DNA from: a virus
Direction: 5' to 3' (one strand)
Length of the DNA stretch: 35,834 nucleotides
Virus record (IMG/VR): IMGVR_UViG_3300046012_000091
Span: 1-35,834 of that record
The notes under the pieces are model-generated. The model was not told the DNA's origin and ran no database searches. It saw nothing but the letters and a program-made list of their open reading frames with translations. Position numbers and translations under genes: made by a program. Positions 1-7,521 of this stretch are shown here, piece after piece. Within the stretch, counting starts at the first letter, position 1, and the number at the start of each line of letters is the position of its first letter.

Positions 1-1
1 G

Positions 2-1060
2 AAAAAGGCGCTCACGTCTATCTGGCGTGAATTGATCGACGCTGGGTCGTTCGCAAATTTTCCGGCATTCCTGTACGCCAAGGGCGCTGGACGACAGCTG
101 ACAAACCAATTCCGCGCCGGTCCGGGGCAGGGTATCGGTCTTGACGTTGGACTGGCCAAGTTGTCCGACGCGGTTATGCCGTTCCCGTACAAGGACGTGA
201 GCCAGGCCTTTGCTGGCTTCGCCAGTCACGTCGAAGAACTGGGGATGAAACTAGGTGGCACTGCTCAAATCGCGGTGGGCGAGGGCAAGCAGGATGCGCC
301 GGTCGGTACGACGCTCGCTCTGATCGAACAGGCCACCAAGCCGACCGGAGCCGTGATGAAACGGCTTCATCAATCGCAGAGCAAGGAGTTCAAGCTTCTC
401 AAGGAGCGGTTCGAGGAGGACCCGGAAGCGTTCTGGCGGTTTAATAAACGTCCTTCAATGCCGTGGGTGAAAGATCAGCTCGTTCAGGCGTTGAGCGATT
501 ATGATCTTGTTCCGGTATCCGACCCGAACAACCCAACGCATTTGCATCGTGCGGCCAAATCGCAATGGCTGGTGCAGACGGCTACTCAGGCTCCGGGGTT
601 GCTCGATCCAAAGAAGGTTTACCTGCGCGCTGCTGAAGGCATGGAAATACCCGATCCGGAAGATTTGCTCGCGCCGCCGCAGCCACCACAACAGCCGCAG
701 ATCGATCCGTTGAAGGCCGCAGAGCTACAGATCAAGAATCAGAAGCTACACTCCGACGCGTCCTCGAAGGCACTGAGCGTTCAATCCGATATGGCCAAGG
801 CGCAGATGCAGCACACGACGAACCTGGCTGAGATCGACGCGCGTACAAAGCTTGCCATGATCGAACAGGAAACCGAACGTATGCGGCTTGCGAGCACTGT
901 AGCCATTCACAGTGACAAGGCGGACGAGGCGCGCTCGATTATGAGCATGAAGCTAGGTTCGCAACATGCATTGGCTGCCGCCGACAAACTGCATGACGTG
1001 ATGACAAATCCACCGCAGATTCCACAGGAGCCAACCGATGGCCAACAGCAGCAATCCTGA
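2..1060 (+). CDS. Portal protein, C-terminal part (5' truncated by window edge)
   Basis: The reading frame is open from base 2 and enters from outside the window, so the N-terminus is missing; the TTG at 32 is not a real start. The visible part holds a portal-like segment with conserved-looking 'PFPYKDVSQAF' and 'EQATKPTGAVMKRLH' stretches. It then passes into a Pro/Gln-rich linker (around 650-720) and a long Gln/Lys/Glu-rich coiled-coil tail ending in a Gln-rich stretch. In podoviruses the portal is the dodecameric ring through which DNA is packaged and ejected, and its C-terminal helical barrel projects into the head. Position directly upstream of the head genes fits. The assignment is by family resemblance from memory; a terminase gene should lie just left of the window. 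Confidence 0.75.
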   Translation, partial: KKALTSIWRELIDAGSFANFPAFLYAKGAGRQLTNQFRAGPGQGIGLDVGLAKLSDAVMPFPYKDVSQAFAGFASHVEELGMKLGGTAQIAVGEGKQDAPVGTTLALIEQATKPTGAVMKRLHQSQSKEFKLLKERFEEDPEAFWRFNKRPSMPWVKDQLVQALSDYDLVPVSDPNNPTHLHRAAKSQWLVQTATQAPGLLDPKKVYLRAAEGMEIPDPEDLLAPPQPPQQPQIDPLKAAELQIKNQKLHSDASSKALSVQSDMAKAQMQHTTNLAEIDARTKLAMIEQETERMRLASTVAIHSDKADEARSIMSMKLGSQHALAAADKLHDVMTNPPQIPQEPTDGQQQQS

Positions 1061-1205
1061 ATACGTCAGCCCGGCGTCCAAGTGCGTGAAGGTCGATCCT
1101 TCGGTTACTCCCGGACCGTTGACCGGACCTATTCCGGGCGAAGTCCCGATTGAAAGAATGATGAAAAAGCCGGAAGCCTACAAGCCGCAGCACAATCGGC
1201 CCTGA
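1038..1205 (+). CDS. Small Pro-rich protein, 55 aa
   Basis: A 55-residue ORF starting at ATG 1038, inside the last codons of the portal gene, with an AGGAG ribosome binding site about 8 nt upstream. The overlap suggests translational coupling to the portal. The product begins MANSSNPEYV and is rich in Pro and Lys, with a 'GPLTGPIPGE' turn segment and no membrane segment. It fills what would otherwise be a gap of about 180 nt between portal and the next gene. Function unknown; position suggests a minor head-assembly protein. Confidence 0.6.
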   Translation: MANSSNPEYVSPASKCVKVDPSVTPGPLTGPIPGEVPIERMMKKPEAYKPQHNRP

Positions 1206-1236
1206 CGGCAAACGATTTATCCAAAGGACCAAACCA

Positions 1237-2046
1237 ATGCATCCCCATGCCCGTGAAGCCAAGTCGTCGCGTAGTGACAAGATGAAACGTTACGGCGGTT
1301 CGCACTCACGTTCCAATACGATGCCTTCCGATATTCAGGCCAAGGCAGCGCATATCAAGGCGAGCGATCCTGACGTGCTCAAGTCAGGCGGTCGCGTGCA
1401 TGGCAAGAAAGCCAAGGCTCGCATGGACAAGAAACCGCGCGGCAAGAAGATGGCGATTGGCGGTATGCTCGCCGGTCAGCCCGTAATGGGCCGCATGGGT
1501 GGCGCTCCTATTTCACGCGCACCTATGCCGATGGGCGGCGGTGTCATGACCGGTTCGCCAGTGCATGGTATTGTTCCGACCCCGATGGGTGGCAGGCCGA
1601 TGGAAGGCCGTCCACGCCCGATGATGAAAAAGGGCGGCAAGGTCGATAAACGTGCGCGCGGCGGACGGATCAAGAAACCCGGCGCGGTCGTCAATGTGAT
1701 GATCGGGCGTCCCGGTAATGATCAGCCGCAGGGCGTGAATCCATTAGCCGCTATGGCGGCATTGCAAGCCGCCCAGCCGCAAGGCGGACCACCGATGCCT
1801 CCGCAGGGTGCGCCCATGCCGCAACAGGCCCCGCAAGGTATGCCGCCGATGAAACGTGGTGGCCGTGTTGGACATACCGGCGAGTCCAAGCATCGCACCG
1901 AGCATGTTCGCAAGCAGATGGCGAACAAGAAGAACTATCGTTCCGGCGGACGGGTTAAGACCTATCCGAAGATGGATGATGGTGCGCTCACTGGGAGCGG
2001 CAGACTCGAAAAGATTAAAGCTTACGGTAAGAACGCGAGGCCGTAA
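1237..2046 (+). CDS. Basic Gly-Gly-motif protein, 269 aa
   Basis: Start ATG 1237 has an AAGGA site about 9 nt upstream. The product is very basic and of low complexity. An N-terminal Lys/Arg/Ser part is followed by a Met/Pro/Gly-rich middle ('PMGGRPMEGRPRPMM') and a Gln/Pro segment. Interspersed throughout are short units of the form basic-GG-R/K-V/I: 'KSGGRVHGKK', 'MKKGGKVDKRARGGRIKK', 'MKRGGRVGH', 'RSGGRVKT'. The C-terminus reads 'GSGRLEKIKAYGKNARP'. The same Gly-Gly unit recurs in the proteins encoded at 7147, 14978 and 16159. I know of no assigned function. Basic composition and location between portal and capsid genes would fit a virion or DNA-associated protein, which is inference. Confidence 0.7.
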   Translation: MHPHAREAKSSRSDKMKRYGGSHSRSNTMPSDIQAKAAHIKASDPDVLKSGGRVHGKKAKARMDKKPRGKKMAIGGMLAGQPVMGRMGGAPISRAPMPMGGGVMTGSPVHGIVPTPMGGRPMEGRPRPMMKKGGKVDKRARGGRIKKPGAVVNVMIGRPGNDQPQGVNPLAAMAALQAAQPQGGPPMPPQGAPMPQQAPQGMPPMKRGGRVGHTGESKHRTEHVRKQMANKKNYRSGGRVKTYPKMDDGALTGSGRLEKIKAYGKNARP

Positions 2047-2234
2047 TGCGTCTTGAGGGATTGCATCGACCGCATTTCCAGATCGGATTGCGCTGTCAGT
2101 ATTGCGGTGGCGAAAAATTCACTGTCGATCAGAAACAGGTCACATGGTCCGGCTCTGACTGGATCGAGAGCAAAGCCAAGTGCGATTCTTGCGGTGAATA
2201 TACCAGTTACCGGCTTTACGAGGATGCCGCATGA
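2046..2234 (+). CDS. Zinc-ribbon small protein, 62 aa
   Basis: The ATG overlaps the TAA of the preceding gene (TAATG), indicating coupling. Two CxxC pairs are seen, 'CQYCGGEKF' near residue 17 and 'CDSCGEY' near residue 46. They are separated by about 25 residues, as in a treble-clef or zinc-ribbon fold. No catalytic motif. Function is unknown; such ribbons in phage head operons could mediate protein or nucleic-acid contacts. Confidence 0.65.
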   Translation: MRLEGLHRPHFQIGLRCQYCGGEKFTVDQKQVTWSGSDWIESKAKCDSCGEYTSYRLYEDAA

Positions 2235-2425
2235 GTTTCGATACGGACGTAACGCAAAAACTTAAAGACCAGATAGCCGAACTCAAAGGACGATCCGAAA
2301 AGACCGTCCTCGGCTTTCGATTGAATGATTTTTCCGAGTATCGTTTCAGTGCCGGCTATTGTCTGGCGTTGGATAACGTCTCGGCAATACTCGATGACAT
2401 AACCGCAGAGCTACAGCAAAAGTAG
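2231..2425 (+). CDS. Hypothetical helical protein, 64 aa
   Basis: Starts with ATGA overlapping the stop of the zinc-ribbon gene, so it is probably coupled. The sequence is mostly helical, with 'TQKLKDQIAELKGRSEK' at the N-terminus and 'AILDDITAELQQK' at the end, and no membrane segment or recognised motif. It is the last gene before a strong hairpin terminator. Function unknown. Confidence 0.55.
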   Translation: MSFDTDVTQKLKDQIAELKGRSEKTVLGFRLNDFSEYRFSAGYCLALDNVSAILDDITAELQQK

Positions 2426-2451
2426 CCGAATATAAACTGAGAACCACGCGC

Positions 2452-2472
2452 GCCGCCTTCGGGCGGCTTTTT
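2452..2472 (+). terminator. Intrinsic terminator with UUCG loop
   Basis: GCCGCC (2452-2457), loop TTCG, GGCGGC (2462-2467), then five T. The next ATG is only 16 nt beyond the T-run, so there is no room for a new promoter. It therefore probably acts as a partial terminator or RNA 3'-end stabiliser inside the operon. The bases after the hairpin (T-run, ATTTGGA, ATG) closely match those after the terminator at 10892. Confidence 0.8.
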
Positions 2473-2487
2473 CATTTGGAGAATTAA

Positions 2488-2898
2488 ATGCCAGCTGCTG
2501 CTTTGTACCAGATTTCCGAATCGTCGAACCCGAAAGTCGAAGCTCTCAAACTGTTGGGCGACATGGAAGACGTTGTTGTTGCCGGAGCGCGCGTTCTGCT
2601 CTGGACCTACATCAGGCCGGGAAAAACCAAATCAGGGATCATCCTGACCGATAAGGAAAAAAAAGAGGACGTATATCAGGGCGTCGTCGGGCTTGTCCTG
2701 AAGAAAGGCCCAGCCGCGTTCAAGGATGACGACTCGCATCAATTCCATGGATTGAACGTCGAGAATGGCGCGTGGGTGGTTTTCAAGCCTGGCAATACTC
2801 AACGCGTTCAGATCAACGGCGTCGATTGCCGGATCATCGAGGACACTATGATCGACATGGTGATTGAGAATCCCGAAGTAATTACGCACAGGCAGTGA
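2488..2898 (+). CDS. GroES-like (Cpn10-fold) phage co-chaperonin
   Basis: The core resembles Cpn10 proteins: a first strand 'GARVLLWTYIRP', a Gly/Lys-rich segment 'GKTKSGIILTDKEKKED' in the place of the GroES mobile loop, then 'YQGVVGLVLKKGP', 'NGAWVVFKPG' and 'CRIIEDTMIDMVIE' as the remaining beta strands. At 136 aa it is longer than bacterial GroES (about 95 aa) because of an extra N-terminal segment and a divergent loop. Phage homologues such as T4 gp31 cap host GroEL to enlarge the cage for the capsid protein. Location just ahead of the scaffold and capsid genes fits that role. The SD is GGAG about 8 nt before ATG. The fold call is by motif resemblance only; it could instead be a general beta-barrel structural protein. 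Confidence 0.6.
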   Translation: MPAAALYQISESSNPKVEALKLLGDMEDVVVAGARVLLWTYIRPGKTKSGIILTDKEKKEDVYQGVVGLVLKKGPAAFKDDDSHQFHGLNVENGAWVVFKPGNTQRVQINGVDCRIIEDTMIDMVIENPEVITHRQ

Positions 2899-2906
2899 GG
2901 AACAAC

Positions 2907-3914
2907 ATGCCCGCAGAAGCACGCAAGTTAAAACCGCTCAAAGACCCGGCCGAGATCGCCAAGGTTCCTGTCAGTCAGCCCGTTCTGGTCGAATTGCCGG
3001 AAGGCGTGACTGGATTTGACACGCCGACTAATGATGCTCCGGTCGAGGCGGTCAAGACCGTTGAGACGCCAACGCAGGATGACGGTACTGAAACTCTCCG
3101 CACGCAACTGGAAGCACTGAAAGCCAAAGACAAGGAACGCCAGACCGCGTTCGAGCGGACGCAACAGGACGTCGCAAAGGAACGCCAGGCCCGTATCAAG
3201 GCGGAACAGGAAACCAATCGGCTCAAGATTGAGAACCACGAATCGAACAAGGAATTTCTCGGCTCTGCTCTCGACGGCGCTACAGCGGCGGTCGAAGCGG
3301 CAAAGCTTGAAGTCCGCAGGGCCTATGAAGCCGGAGACGGGGCTGCTCTAGCGGACGCCAATGCCAAGCTGGGCGAGGCGACGGCGGACCTGTCTAGTCT
3401 GAAGCGGTCCAATGCCGAGTTCGAGCGCGTACCGAAACCGGAAGCACAGACCATCGTTGCGGATACTCAGCCCGACGTGATAACGCGGATTGACACCGAC
3501 CCTAATTTGCTTGGGCCGGAAAAGGAATGGCTCAAGGCGCATCCGGAGACAATCCTGGATGCCAACAAGAATCAGGATTTGGCGGTTGGTTATCGGCGTG
3601 CAATTTCCAAAGGCCTAGAACGCGGCACGCCAACGTATTTCAAATTCCTGAACGAGTTCATGGGGTATGCCGAGCCTGCCCAAATCGCACAAACAAACAA
3701 TAACGGTGACCAAGAGGAGGCAAACGTGGCTGCTCCAGTCTCACGCGATACGCCGGGAACGAACGGTTCAAAATCCCGTGTCATGCTCACGCCTGAACAG
3801 CGCGAACTTGCTTCCACAATGGGCCTGACGGACGTGGAATACGCGTCACAGGTTTTGAGGATGCAAGAGGAAAAACGTCAAAATCCGGAGCGGTTCTCCG
3901 CTGGCCGGTCATAA
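2907..3914 (+). CDS. Scaffold-like head assembly protein, 335 aa
   Basis: The start is taken at ATG 2907 (GAGGAA 5 nt upstream) rather than the in-frame GTG at 2895, which overlaps the previous gene. The product is acidic and strongly coiled-coil. Residues about 55-160 are Lys/Glu/Gln/Ala heptads ('LRTQLEALKAKDKERQTAF', 'AAKLEVRRAYEAGDGAAL'). A middle segment 'TDPNLLGPEKEWLKAHPE' follows, and the C-terminus carries 'VMLTPEQRELASTMGLTDVEYA', a motif commonly seen at the ends of phage scaffold-type proteins. Position before the capsid genes supports a scaffolding role, with the C-terminal helix likely contacting coat protein. Assigned by composition and synteny. Confidence 0.6.
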   Translation: MPAEARKLKPLKDPAEIAKVPVSQPVLVELPEGVTGFDTPTNDAPVEAVKTVETPTQDDGTETLRTQLEALKAKDKERQTAFERTQQDVAKERQARIKAEQETNRLKIENHESNKEFLGSALDGATAAVEAAKLEVRRAYEAGDGAALADANAKLGEATADLSSLKRSNAEFERVPKPEAQTIVADTQPDVITRIDTDPNLLGPEKEWLKAHPETILDANKNQDLAVGYRRAISKGLERGTPTYFKFLNEFMGYAEPAQIAQTNNNGDQEEANVAAPVSRDTPGTNGSKSRVMLTPEQRELASTMGLTDVEYASQVLRMQEEKRQNPERFSAGRS

Positions 3915-3926
3915 CGAGGAATAGTC

Positions 3927-4466
3927 ATGGAAACCGCAACACAGACCACGAAACGTAAATACACCAAGCGCCAGCAGCCCATGCGCGATAATGAAATCCG
4001 GGCAGAACCGGCGCGGGAAGAAATCCGCCCGAAGAAAACCCGTACACGTCGCAGTACGACCGACATGCTCTATGTCGATCCGGCCTTGATCCCCGATGGC
4101 ATGGATTATCAATGGGTGACCTCGGAAATCCTGAGCCAGCCAGCCCAGCAGGTTCGGGCGAGCTATGAAGCCAACGGCTGGGAGCCTGTCCCTGCCGAGC
4201 GCCATCCCGGTCTGTTCATGCAAAGAGGGGCCACGGGTGAAATCAATGTCGGCGGTCTTGTGCTGATGGAGCGCCCGCTTGAATTGACCATGGAAGCCCG
4301 CGAGGAAGAGCGCGTAGCAGCCCGAACGGCGGTACGTGTTCAGGAGCAGACTTTCAGGACCGGCAATGTGAGCGGCGTCACGCTGGATACAAGCCATCCC
4401 AGTGCGCGCAAGAACTCCGGCTTGACACGTGAAATGATACGGGGCATCCCCGTTCCCAAGGACTGA
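3927..4466 (+). CDS. Conserved phage head-region protein, 179 aa
   Basis: An ATG at 3927 follows AACGAGGAA. The N-terminal 50 residues are basic ('KRKYTKRQQP', 'PKKTRTRRSTTD'). The central part 'DGMDYQWVTSEILSQPAQ', 'ANGWEPVPAERHPGLFM' and 'GGLVLMERPLELTMEAREE' is a pattern I associate with a conserved family of unknown function found next to phage capsid genes. The end is Gly/Ser-rich. No enzyme motif. A role in head assembly or as an internal head protein is inferred from context only. Confidence 0.6.
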   Translation: METATQTTKRKYTKRQQPMRDNEIRAEPAREEIRPKKTRTRRSTTDMLYVDPALIPDGMDYQWVTSEILSQPAQQVRASYEANGWEPVPAERHPGLFMQRGATGEINVGGLVLMERPLELTMEAREEERVAARTAVRVQEQTFRTGNVSGVTLDTSHPSARKNSGLTREMIRGIPVPKD

Positions 4467-4484
4467 TTTTCAGTCCATTTCCAT

Positions 4485-4503
4485 CCGTTACGCGCCGTAA
4501 CGG
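4485..4503 (+). other. Perfect hairpin in capsid-gene leader
   Basis: CCGTTACG (4485-4492), loop CGC, CGTAACGG (4496-4503): an 8-bp perfect inverted repeat in the 95-nt gap before the capsid-associated gene. No T-run follows, so it is not an intrinsic terminator. It may be an RNA stability or processing element for the highly expressed capsid message. Confidence 0.55.
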
Positions 4504-4561
4504 TTCCAGCTGAAGTGCTCGCGAGGATCGCGGCTTTCAGCCAAGCAGGGACCGTTGCGGT

Positions 4562-5158
4562 ATGGCTACAAATACCAACGCACCATTTGGTTTCCGTCCA
4601 ATCGGACGACAGGACGGCGGTTCTCCGACCGCTGGCCTTACTCGCGTTCTCATCGCGTCTGACAACGTGCATTCGTTCTATGCGGGCGACCCGGTTATCC
4701 CGCTCAATACGGGGTATGTGGACATCGCCACTGCCAGCACCGTGCAGATCGCTGGAATTTTCTGGCAATGCGAATATCTCAATACATCGCAAGGCCGAGT
4801 GGTCTGGTCGCAATCCTACCCGACTGGTGCTGCTACCGGCGACGTGACGGCTTACCTCATCACAGACCCTGAGCAGCTCTTTGTCGCGCAGTCCGATGGC
4901 TTGCCCATCGTGTTTGGCGACATCAACGCGAACATTCAGCTTCAGGCCGCTGCCGGTAATGCACTGACGCAGCAGTCTGGTTTCTCCCTCCATCAGGGAA
5001 CGATAGCGACCGACGACACGCTTCCATTCCGGATCATCGACTTGTGGTCCAACTACGCTCCGCCCGGCTCCGCAGGGACCGACAATACATCAAATTACAA
5101 CTGGGCTGTTGTTGCTCCGAATAACTGGAGCCGCAAACAACTCACGTCGGTCGGTTAA
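4562..5158 (+). CDS. Capsid-associated / decoration-like protein, 198 aa
   Basis: The product begins MATNTNAPFGFRPIGRQDGG. This 'APFGFRP' opening is typical of a family of small structural proteins encoded beside the major capsid gene in short-tailed phages. The rest is beta-rich ('FYAGDPVIPLNTGYVDIA', 'IAGIFWQCEYLNT', 'DVTAYLITDPEQLFVAQ', 'LPFRIIDLW'), with no membrane segment. The gene lies 14 nt upstream of the capsid gene, so the two are probably co-expressed. A role as head decoration or minor capsid protein is likely but not proven by sequence. Confidence 0.6.
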   Translation: MATNTNAPFGFRPIGRQDGGSPTAGLTRVLIASDNVHSFYAGDPVIPLNTGYVDIATASTVQIAGIFWQCEYLNTSQGRVVWSQSYPTGAATGDVTAYLITDPEQLFVAQSDGLPIVFGDINANIQLQAAAGNALTQQSGFSLHQGTIATDDTLPFRIIDLWSNYAPPGSAGTDNTSNYNWAVVAPNNWSRKQLTSVG

Positions 5159-5172
5159 GGGGGAGATAGAAC

Positions 5173-6087
5173 ATGCCCGTCGCACTCGCACAGGTACGTG
5201 ACCTTCTCCTGCCCGGTCTTTGGGCCGTTACAGGTCAATATCCGCAACTCCAACGTCAGTGGCCGAAGGTCTTTAAGACCCGCAAGTCCAACATGGCGTT
5301 GGAGCGGTCGGTCTCGATGCGTTACCTCCCTGTTGCCGTTATCAAGCAGGAAGGCGCGCCGACCACATTCGATAATGCTTCCGGTGAACGCTACATCTAC
5401 AACCAGGAGCACAACGAGCTTGGTCTTGCGTTCGCTATCACGCGCAAGACCATCGACGACAACCTTTACAAGACCGAGTTCGGCCCGTCTGCCATGGGTC
5501 TTCGGGATGCATTCCTGAGGGCTGAGGAATCGTTCGGTGCGGACGTTCTAAATTCCGCAGCGACGTATAACACGTCTGTCGGCGGTGACGGTGTTGCACT
5601 CGGTAGTGCAAGCCATCCTGTCGATGGGGCGACCGTCTCGAACATCGCAAGTCCTGCCGCTTCATTGAACGAGACTTCGCTTCTCAACGCGCAAATCTCG
5701 ATCAACGCGAACTGGCGAGACAACGCCAACCAGCGCATGAATGCCAAGCCGAGACAGCTTGTCATTCCGCCGTCGCTGGAGCCTGTCGCAATCCGGTTGC
5801 TCAAGACCGAATTGCGCCCCGGCACGGCGATGAACGATGTCAACGCGATCCTATCCACGCAGGGCGGTATCCCGCAGGGCTACATGGTCTGGAATTACCT
5901 GACCAGTTCGTTCACGTGGTTTGTCACTACCGATCAGCCCGGCCTCGTGCATATGGATCGCATTCCATACGAGACGGATATGTCGGTGGAGTTCAGCTCC
6001 GACAACCTTCTGGTTAAAGGGTACCAGCGTTATTCGTTCAACTACAACGATTGGCGCGCAATTTATTGTTCGTTCGCCACTTCGTAA
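5173..6087 (+). CDS. Major capsid protein (Mu gpT-like)
   Basis: The 304-aa product resembles the gpT-type major head proteins. It has an N-terminal 'VRDLLLPGLWAVTGQYPQ', then 'YLPVAVIKQEGAPTTFDNA' and the helix 'GLAFAITRKTIDDNLYKTE'. It also has 'ADVLNSAATYNTS', 'GGDGVALGSASHPVDG', a 'NETSLLNAQISINANWRDN' segment, and 'KPRQLVIPPSLEPVAIRLL', all in the usual order for that family (HK97 fold). It lies between the capsid-associated protein and a terminator, the usual place for the most abundant virion protein. The start ATG 5173 is preceded by GGGGGAGA. No N-terminal protease domain is present, so cleavage is not predicted. Confidence 0.78.
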   Translation: MPVALAQVRDLLLPGLWAVTGQYPQLQRQWPKVFKTRKSNMALERSVSMRYLPVAVIKQEGAPTTFDNASGERYIYNQEHNELGLAFAITRKTIDDNLYKTEFGPSAMGLRDAFLRAEESFGADVLNSAATYNTSVGGDGVALGSASHPVDGATVSNIASPAASLNETSLLNAQISINANWRDNANQRMNAKPRQLVIPPSLEPVAIRLLKTELRPGTAMNDVNAILSTQGGIPQGYMVWNYLTSSFTWFVTTDQPGLVHMDRIPYETDMSVEFSSDNLLVKGYQRYSFNYNDWRAIYCSFATS

Positions 6088-6112
6088 TTTCTGCGCGTGC
6101 CTCCCAGCAACT

Positions 6113-6142
6113 GCGTGGCGATTAAAACCCGCCACGCTTTTT
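6113..6142 (+). terminator. Intrinsic terminator after capsid gene
   Basis: GCGTGGCG (6113-6120) pairs perfectly with CGCCACGC (6130-6137) around a 9-nt loop and is followed by five T. It sits 25 nt after the capsid stop codon. It would give the capsid gene a defined 3' end while allowing some read-through to the genes beyond. Confidence 0.85.
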
Positions 6143-6192
6143 CACCCGAAGATCGGTGACGGGTTAGTTCACCGGATTGAAAGGAACAGGAA

Positions 6193-7125
6193 ATGGGACA
6201 GGTGCCTTATCTTTCTACCCAGTTCGGTATGCCGCTCTATGGCATTGCTGGGTTGCCCGCATTTACGGGGAACACGTACTGGGTCAATGAATCGACCGGC
6301 TCTGACGGCAATACGGGCGGCCCGACCGATCCTTTCGCCACGCTGTCTCAGGCGCATAGCCAGTGTACTGCTGGCAACAACGACGTTGTTCTGCTCACCG
6401 GTACGGTCCATACGACCGCCACGACGACATGGAGCAAGAACAATACTCACTTGATCGGCCTGACGGCTCCTTCGCAGAACAATCGGGCGAGAATTTCACA
6501 GACCGGTTCGGCTGTGTTCAGCCCACTCGTTGACGTGACGGCGCAGGGCTGCATTTTCAAGAACACTGCGACCTTCCACGGCTTCAACGATGCCTCGACT
6601 CAGATTTGCTGGAAGGACGAGGGTGGCCGCAACAACTACGACAACGTCCAGTTCCTCGGCATGGGCAATGCGACTGCCGCCGCTCAGGCCGGAAGCCGCT
6701 CACTTCTGATTTCCGGCTCTACCGGCGAGAATCTTTTTACCGGCTGCACCATCGGCCTCGACACAGTTGTCCGCGCTACCAATGCCAATGCTTCGCTGGA
6801 ATTTACCGGCGGCTCTCCGCGAAACGTATTCCGCAATTGCGGGTTCCAGGCGGACGTTTCCGACGCAAGCGACACGCACGTAACCATCGGCGTTGGCGGC
6901 ATAGACCGCTACGTGCTGTTCGATAACTGTTCATACGTCAATGCCACAGATGCCGGTGCTACGGCAATGAATGCGGCCTTCTCGGTCAATGCGTCAGCCG
7001 GCGGCAGCGTGCTGGTGCAAGGCGGCATGAGCGTCGGCGCAACTGCCATCGCAACTGCTGGCCCGGTGTATGTGACCAATGCTCTTGGCGCTACCACGTC
7101 GATCATCGGTCTGCACGCAACCTGA
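6193..7125 (+). CDS. Beta-helix-like virion protein, 310 aa
   Basis: The SD GGAACAGGAA directly precedes ATG. The 'NTYWVNESTGSDGNTGGPTD' and 'PFATLSQAHSQCTAGN' opening is the classic start of right-handed parallel beta-helix (pectate-lyase-fold) proteins. Repeated short strands with Asn/Cys turns follow ('VLLTGTVHTT', 'THLIGLTAP', 'GCIFKNTATF', 'NVFRNCGFQ', 'YVLFDNCSYVN'). No acidic catalytic cluster of a lyase is obvious. Tailspikes often have this fold, but this gene directly follows the major capsid gene, so a head decoration or head fibre role is as likely. No signal peptide. Confidence 0.6.
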   Translation: MGQVPYLSTQFGMPLYGIAGLPAFTGNTYWVNESTGSDGNTGGPTDPFATLSQAHSQCTAGNNDVVLLTGTVHTTATTTWSKNNTHLIGLTAPSQNNRARISQTGSAVFSPLVDVTAQGCIFKNTATFHGFNDASTQICWKDEGGRNNYDNVQFLGMGNATAAAQAGSRSLLISGSTGENLFTGCTIGLDTVVRATNANASLEFTGGSPRNVFRNCGFQADVSDASDTHVTIGVGGIDRYVLFDNCSYVNATDAGATAMNAAFSVNASAGGSVLVQGGMSVGATAIATAGPVYVTNALGATTSIIGLHAT

Positions 7126-7146
7126 TAACTGAAAGGATTACGAATT

Positions 7147-7497
7147 ATGTCCCGCGCACGTCATCACGCCAAGAAACGCGCCTCCGGTGGTCGCGCCGAC
7201 TATTACGAGGGCGGTTCTTCCAACGTCGCCAAGGAAGCCGCAGAGAAAGAACAGAAGAAACATGGTGGCCGCGTCAAGCACGTGGGCAAGGCTCATGGCG
7301 GCAAGGTCAAGCATCGTCTGGACAAGCGCGCGAGGGGCGGGGCCATTTCTCCCAAGACTGCCGTTCACAAGCACGAATCCCACATGCACAAGGGCGAGAA
7401 GGAAACCAAGCTCAAGCGCGGTGGACGGGCAGGTTCGGACAAGGCTCCGTTTGCGCCGGGCAGCGCTACGCGCCCTTTCAGCAGCGCCGCGAACTAA
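7147..7497 (+). CDS. Lys/Gly-rich Gly-Gly-motif protein, 116 aa (0-frame product)
   Basis: Starts ATG 7147 after a GAAAGGA site. The product is highly basic with repeated 'GGR/GGK' units: 'RASGGRADYYEGGSS', 'KKHGGRVKHVGKAHGGKVKH', 'DKRARGGAISP', 'LKRGGRAGS'. These are like the units in the 1237-2046 protein. His/Lys-rich segments suggest metal or nucleic-acid contacts, which is inference. Near the 3' end lies a slippery heptamer and stem-loop (7473-7521). A -1 shift there would replace the last five residues (SSAAN) with 71 new ones, giving a 182-aa fusion. The 0-frame stop TAA is at 7495-7497, inside the loop of that stem. Confidence 0.75.
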   Translation: MSRARHHAKKRASGGRADYYEGGSSNVAKEAAEKEQKKHGGRVKHVGKAHGGKVKHRLDKRARGGAISPKTAVHKHESHMHKGEKETKLKRGGRAGSDKAPFAPGSATRPFSSAAN

Positions 7498-7521
7498 AAG
7501 ACGACGCCTACGCTCGCGGCG
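7473..7521 (+). promoter_or_regulatory. Candidate programmed -1 frameshift signal
   Basis: The heptamer C-CCT-TTC (7473-7479) fits X-XXY-YYZ in the frame of the 7147 gene: CCT and TTC would re-pair as CCC and TTT. Five nt later a perfect 8-bp GC-rich stem forms, CGCCGCGA (7485-7492) with TCGCGGCG (7514-7521), enclosing a 21-nt loop that contains the 0-frame stop. This is the standard spacing of slippery site plus downstream structure. The -1 frame stays open to 7694. Seen directly in sequence; use as a frameshift site is inferred. Confidence 0.65.

Noticed and set aside
1376-1960. Repeated GG-coding DNA as a direct-repeat array or CRISPR
   Set aside because: Units are in frame, degenerate, irregularly spaced and clearly coding.
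4340-4993. 217-aa open frame on the - strand
   Set aside because: Opposite to two well-supported head genes; no SD and no family resemblance.
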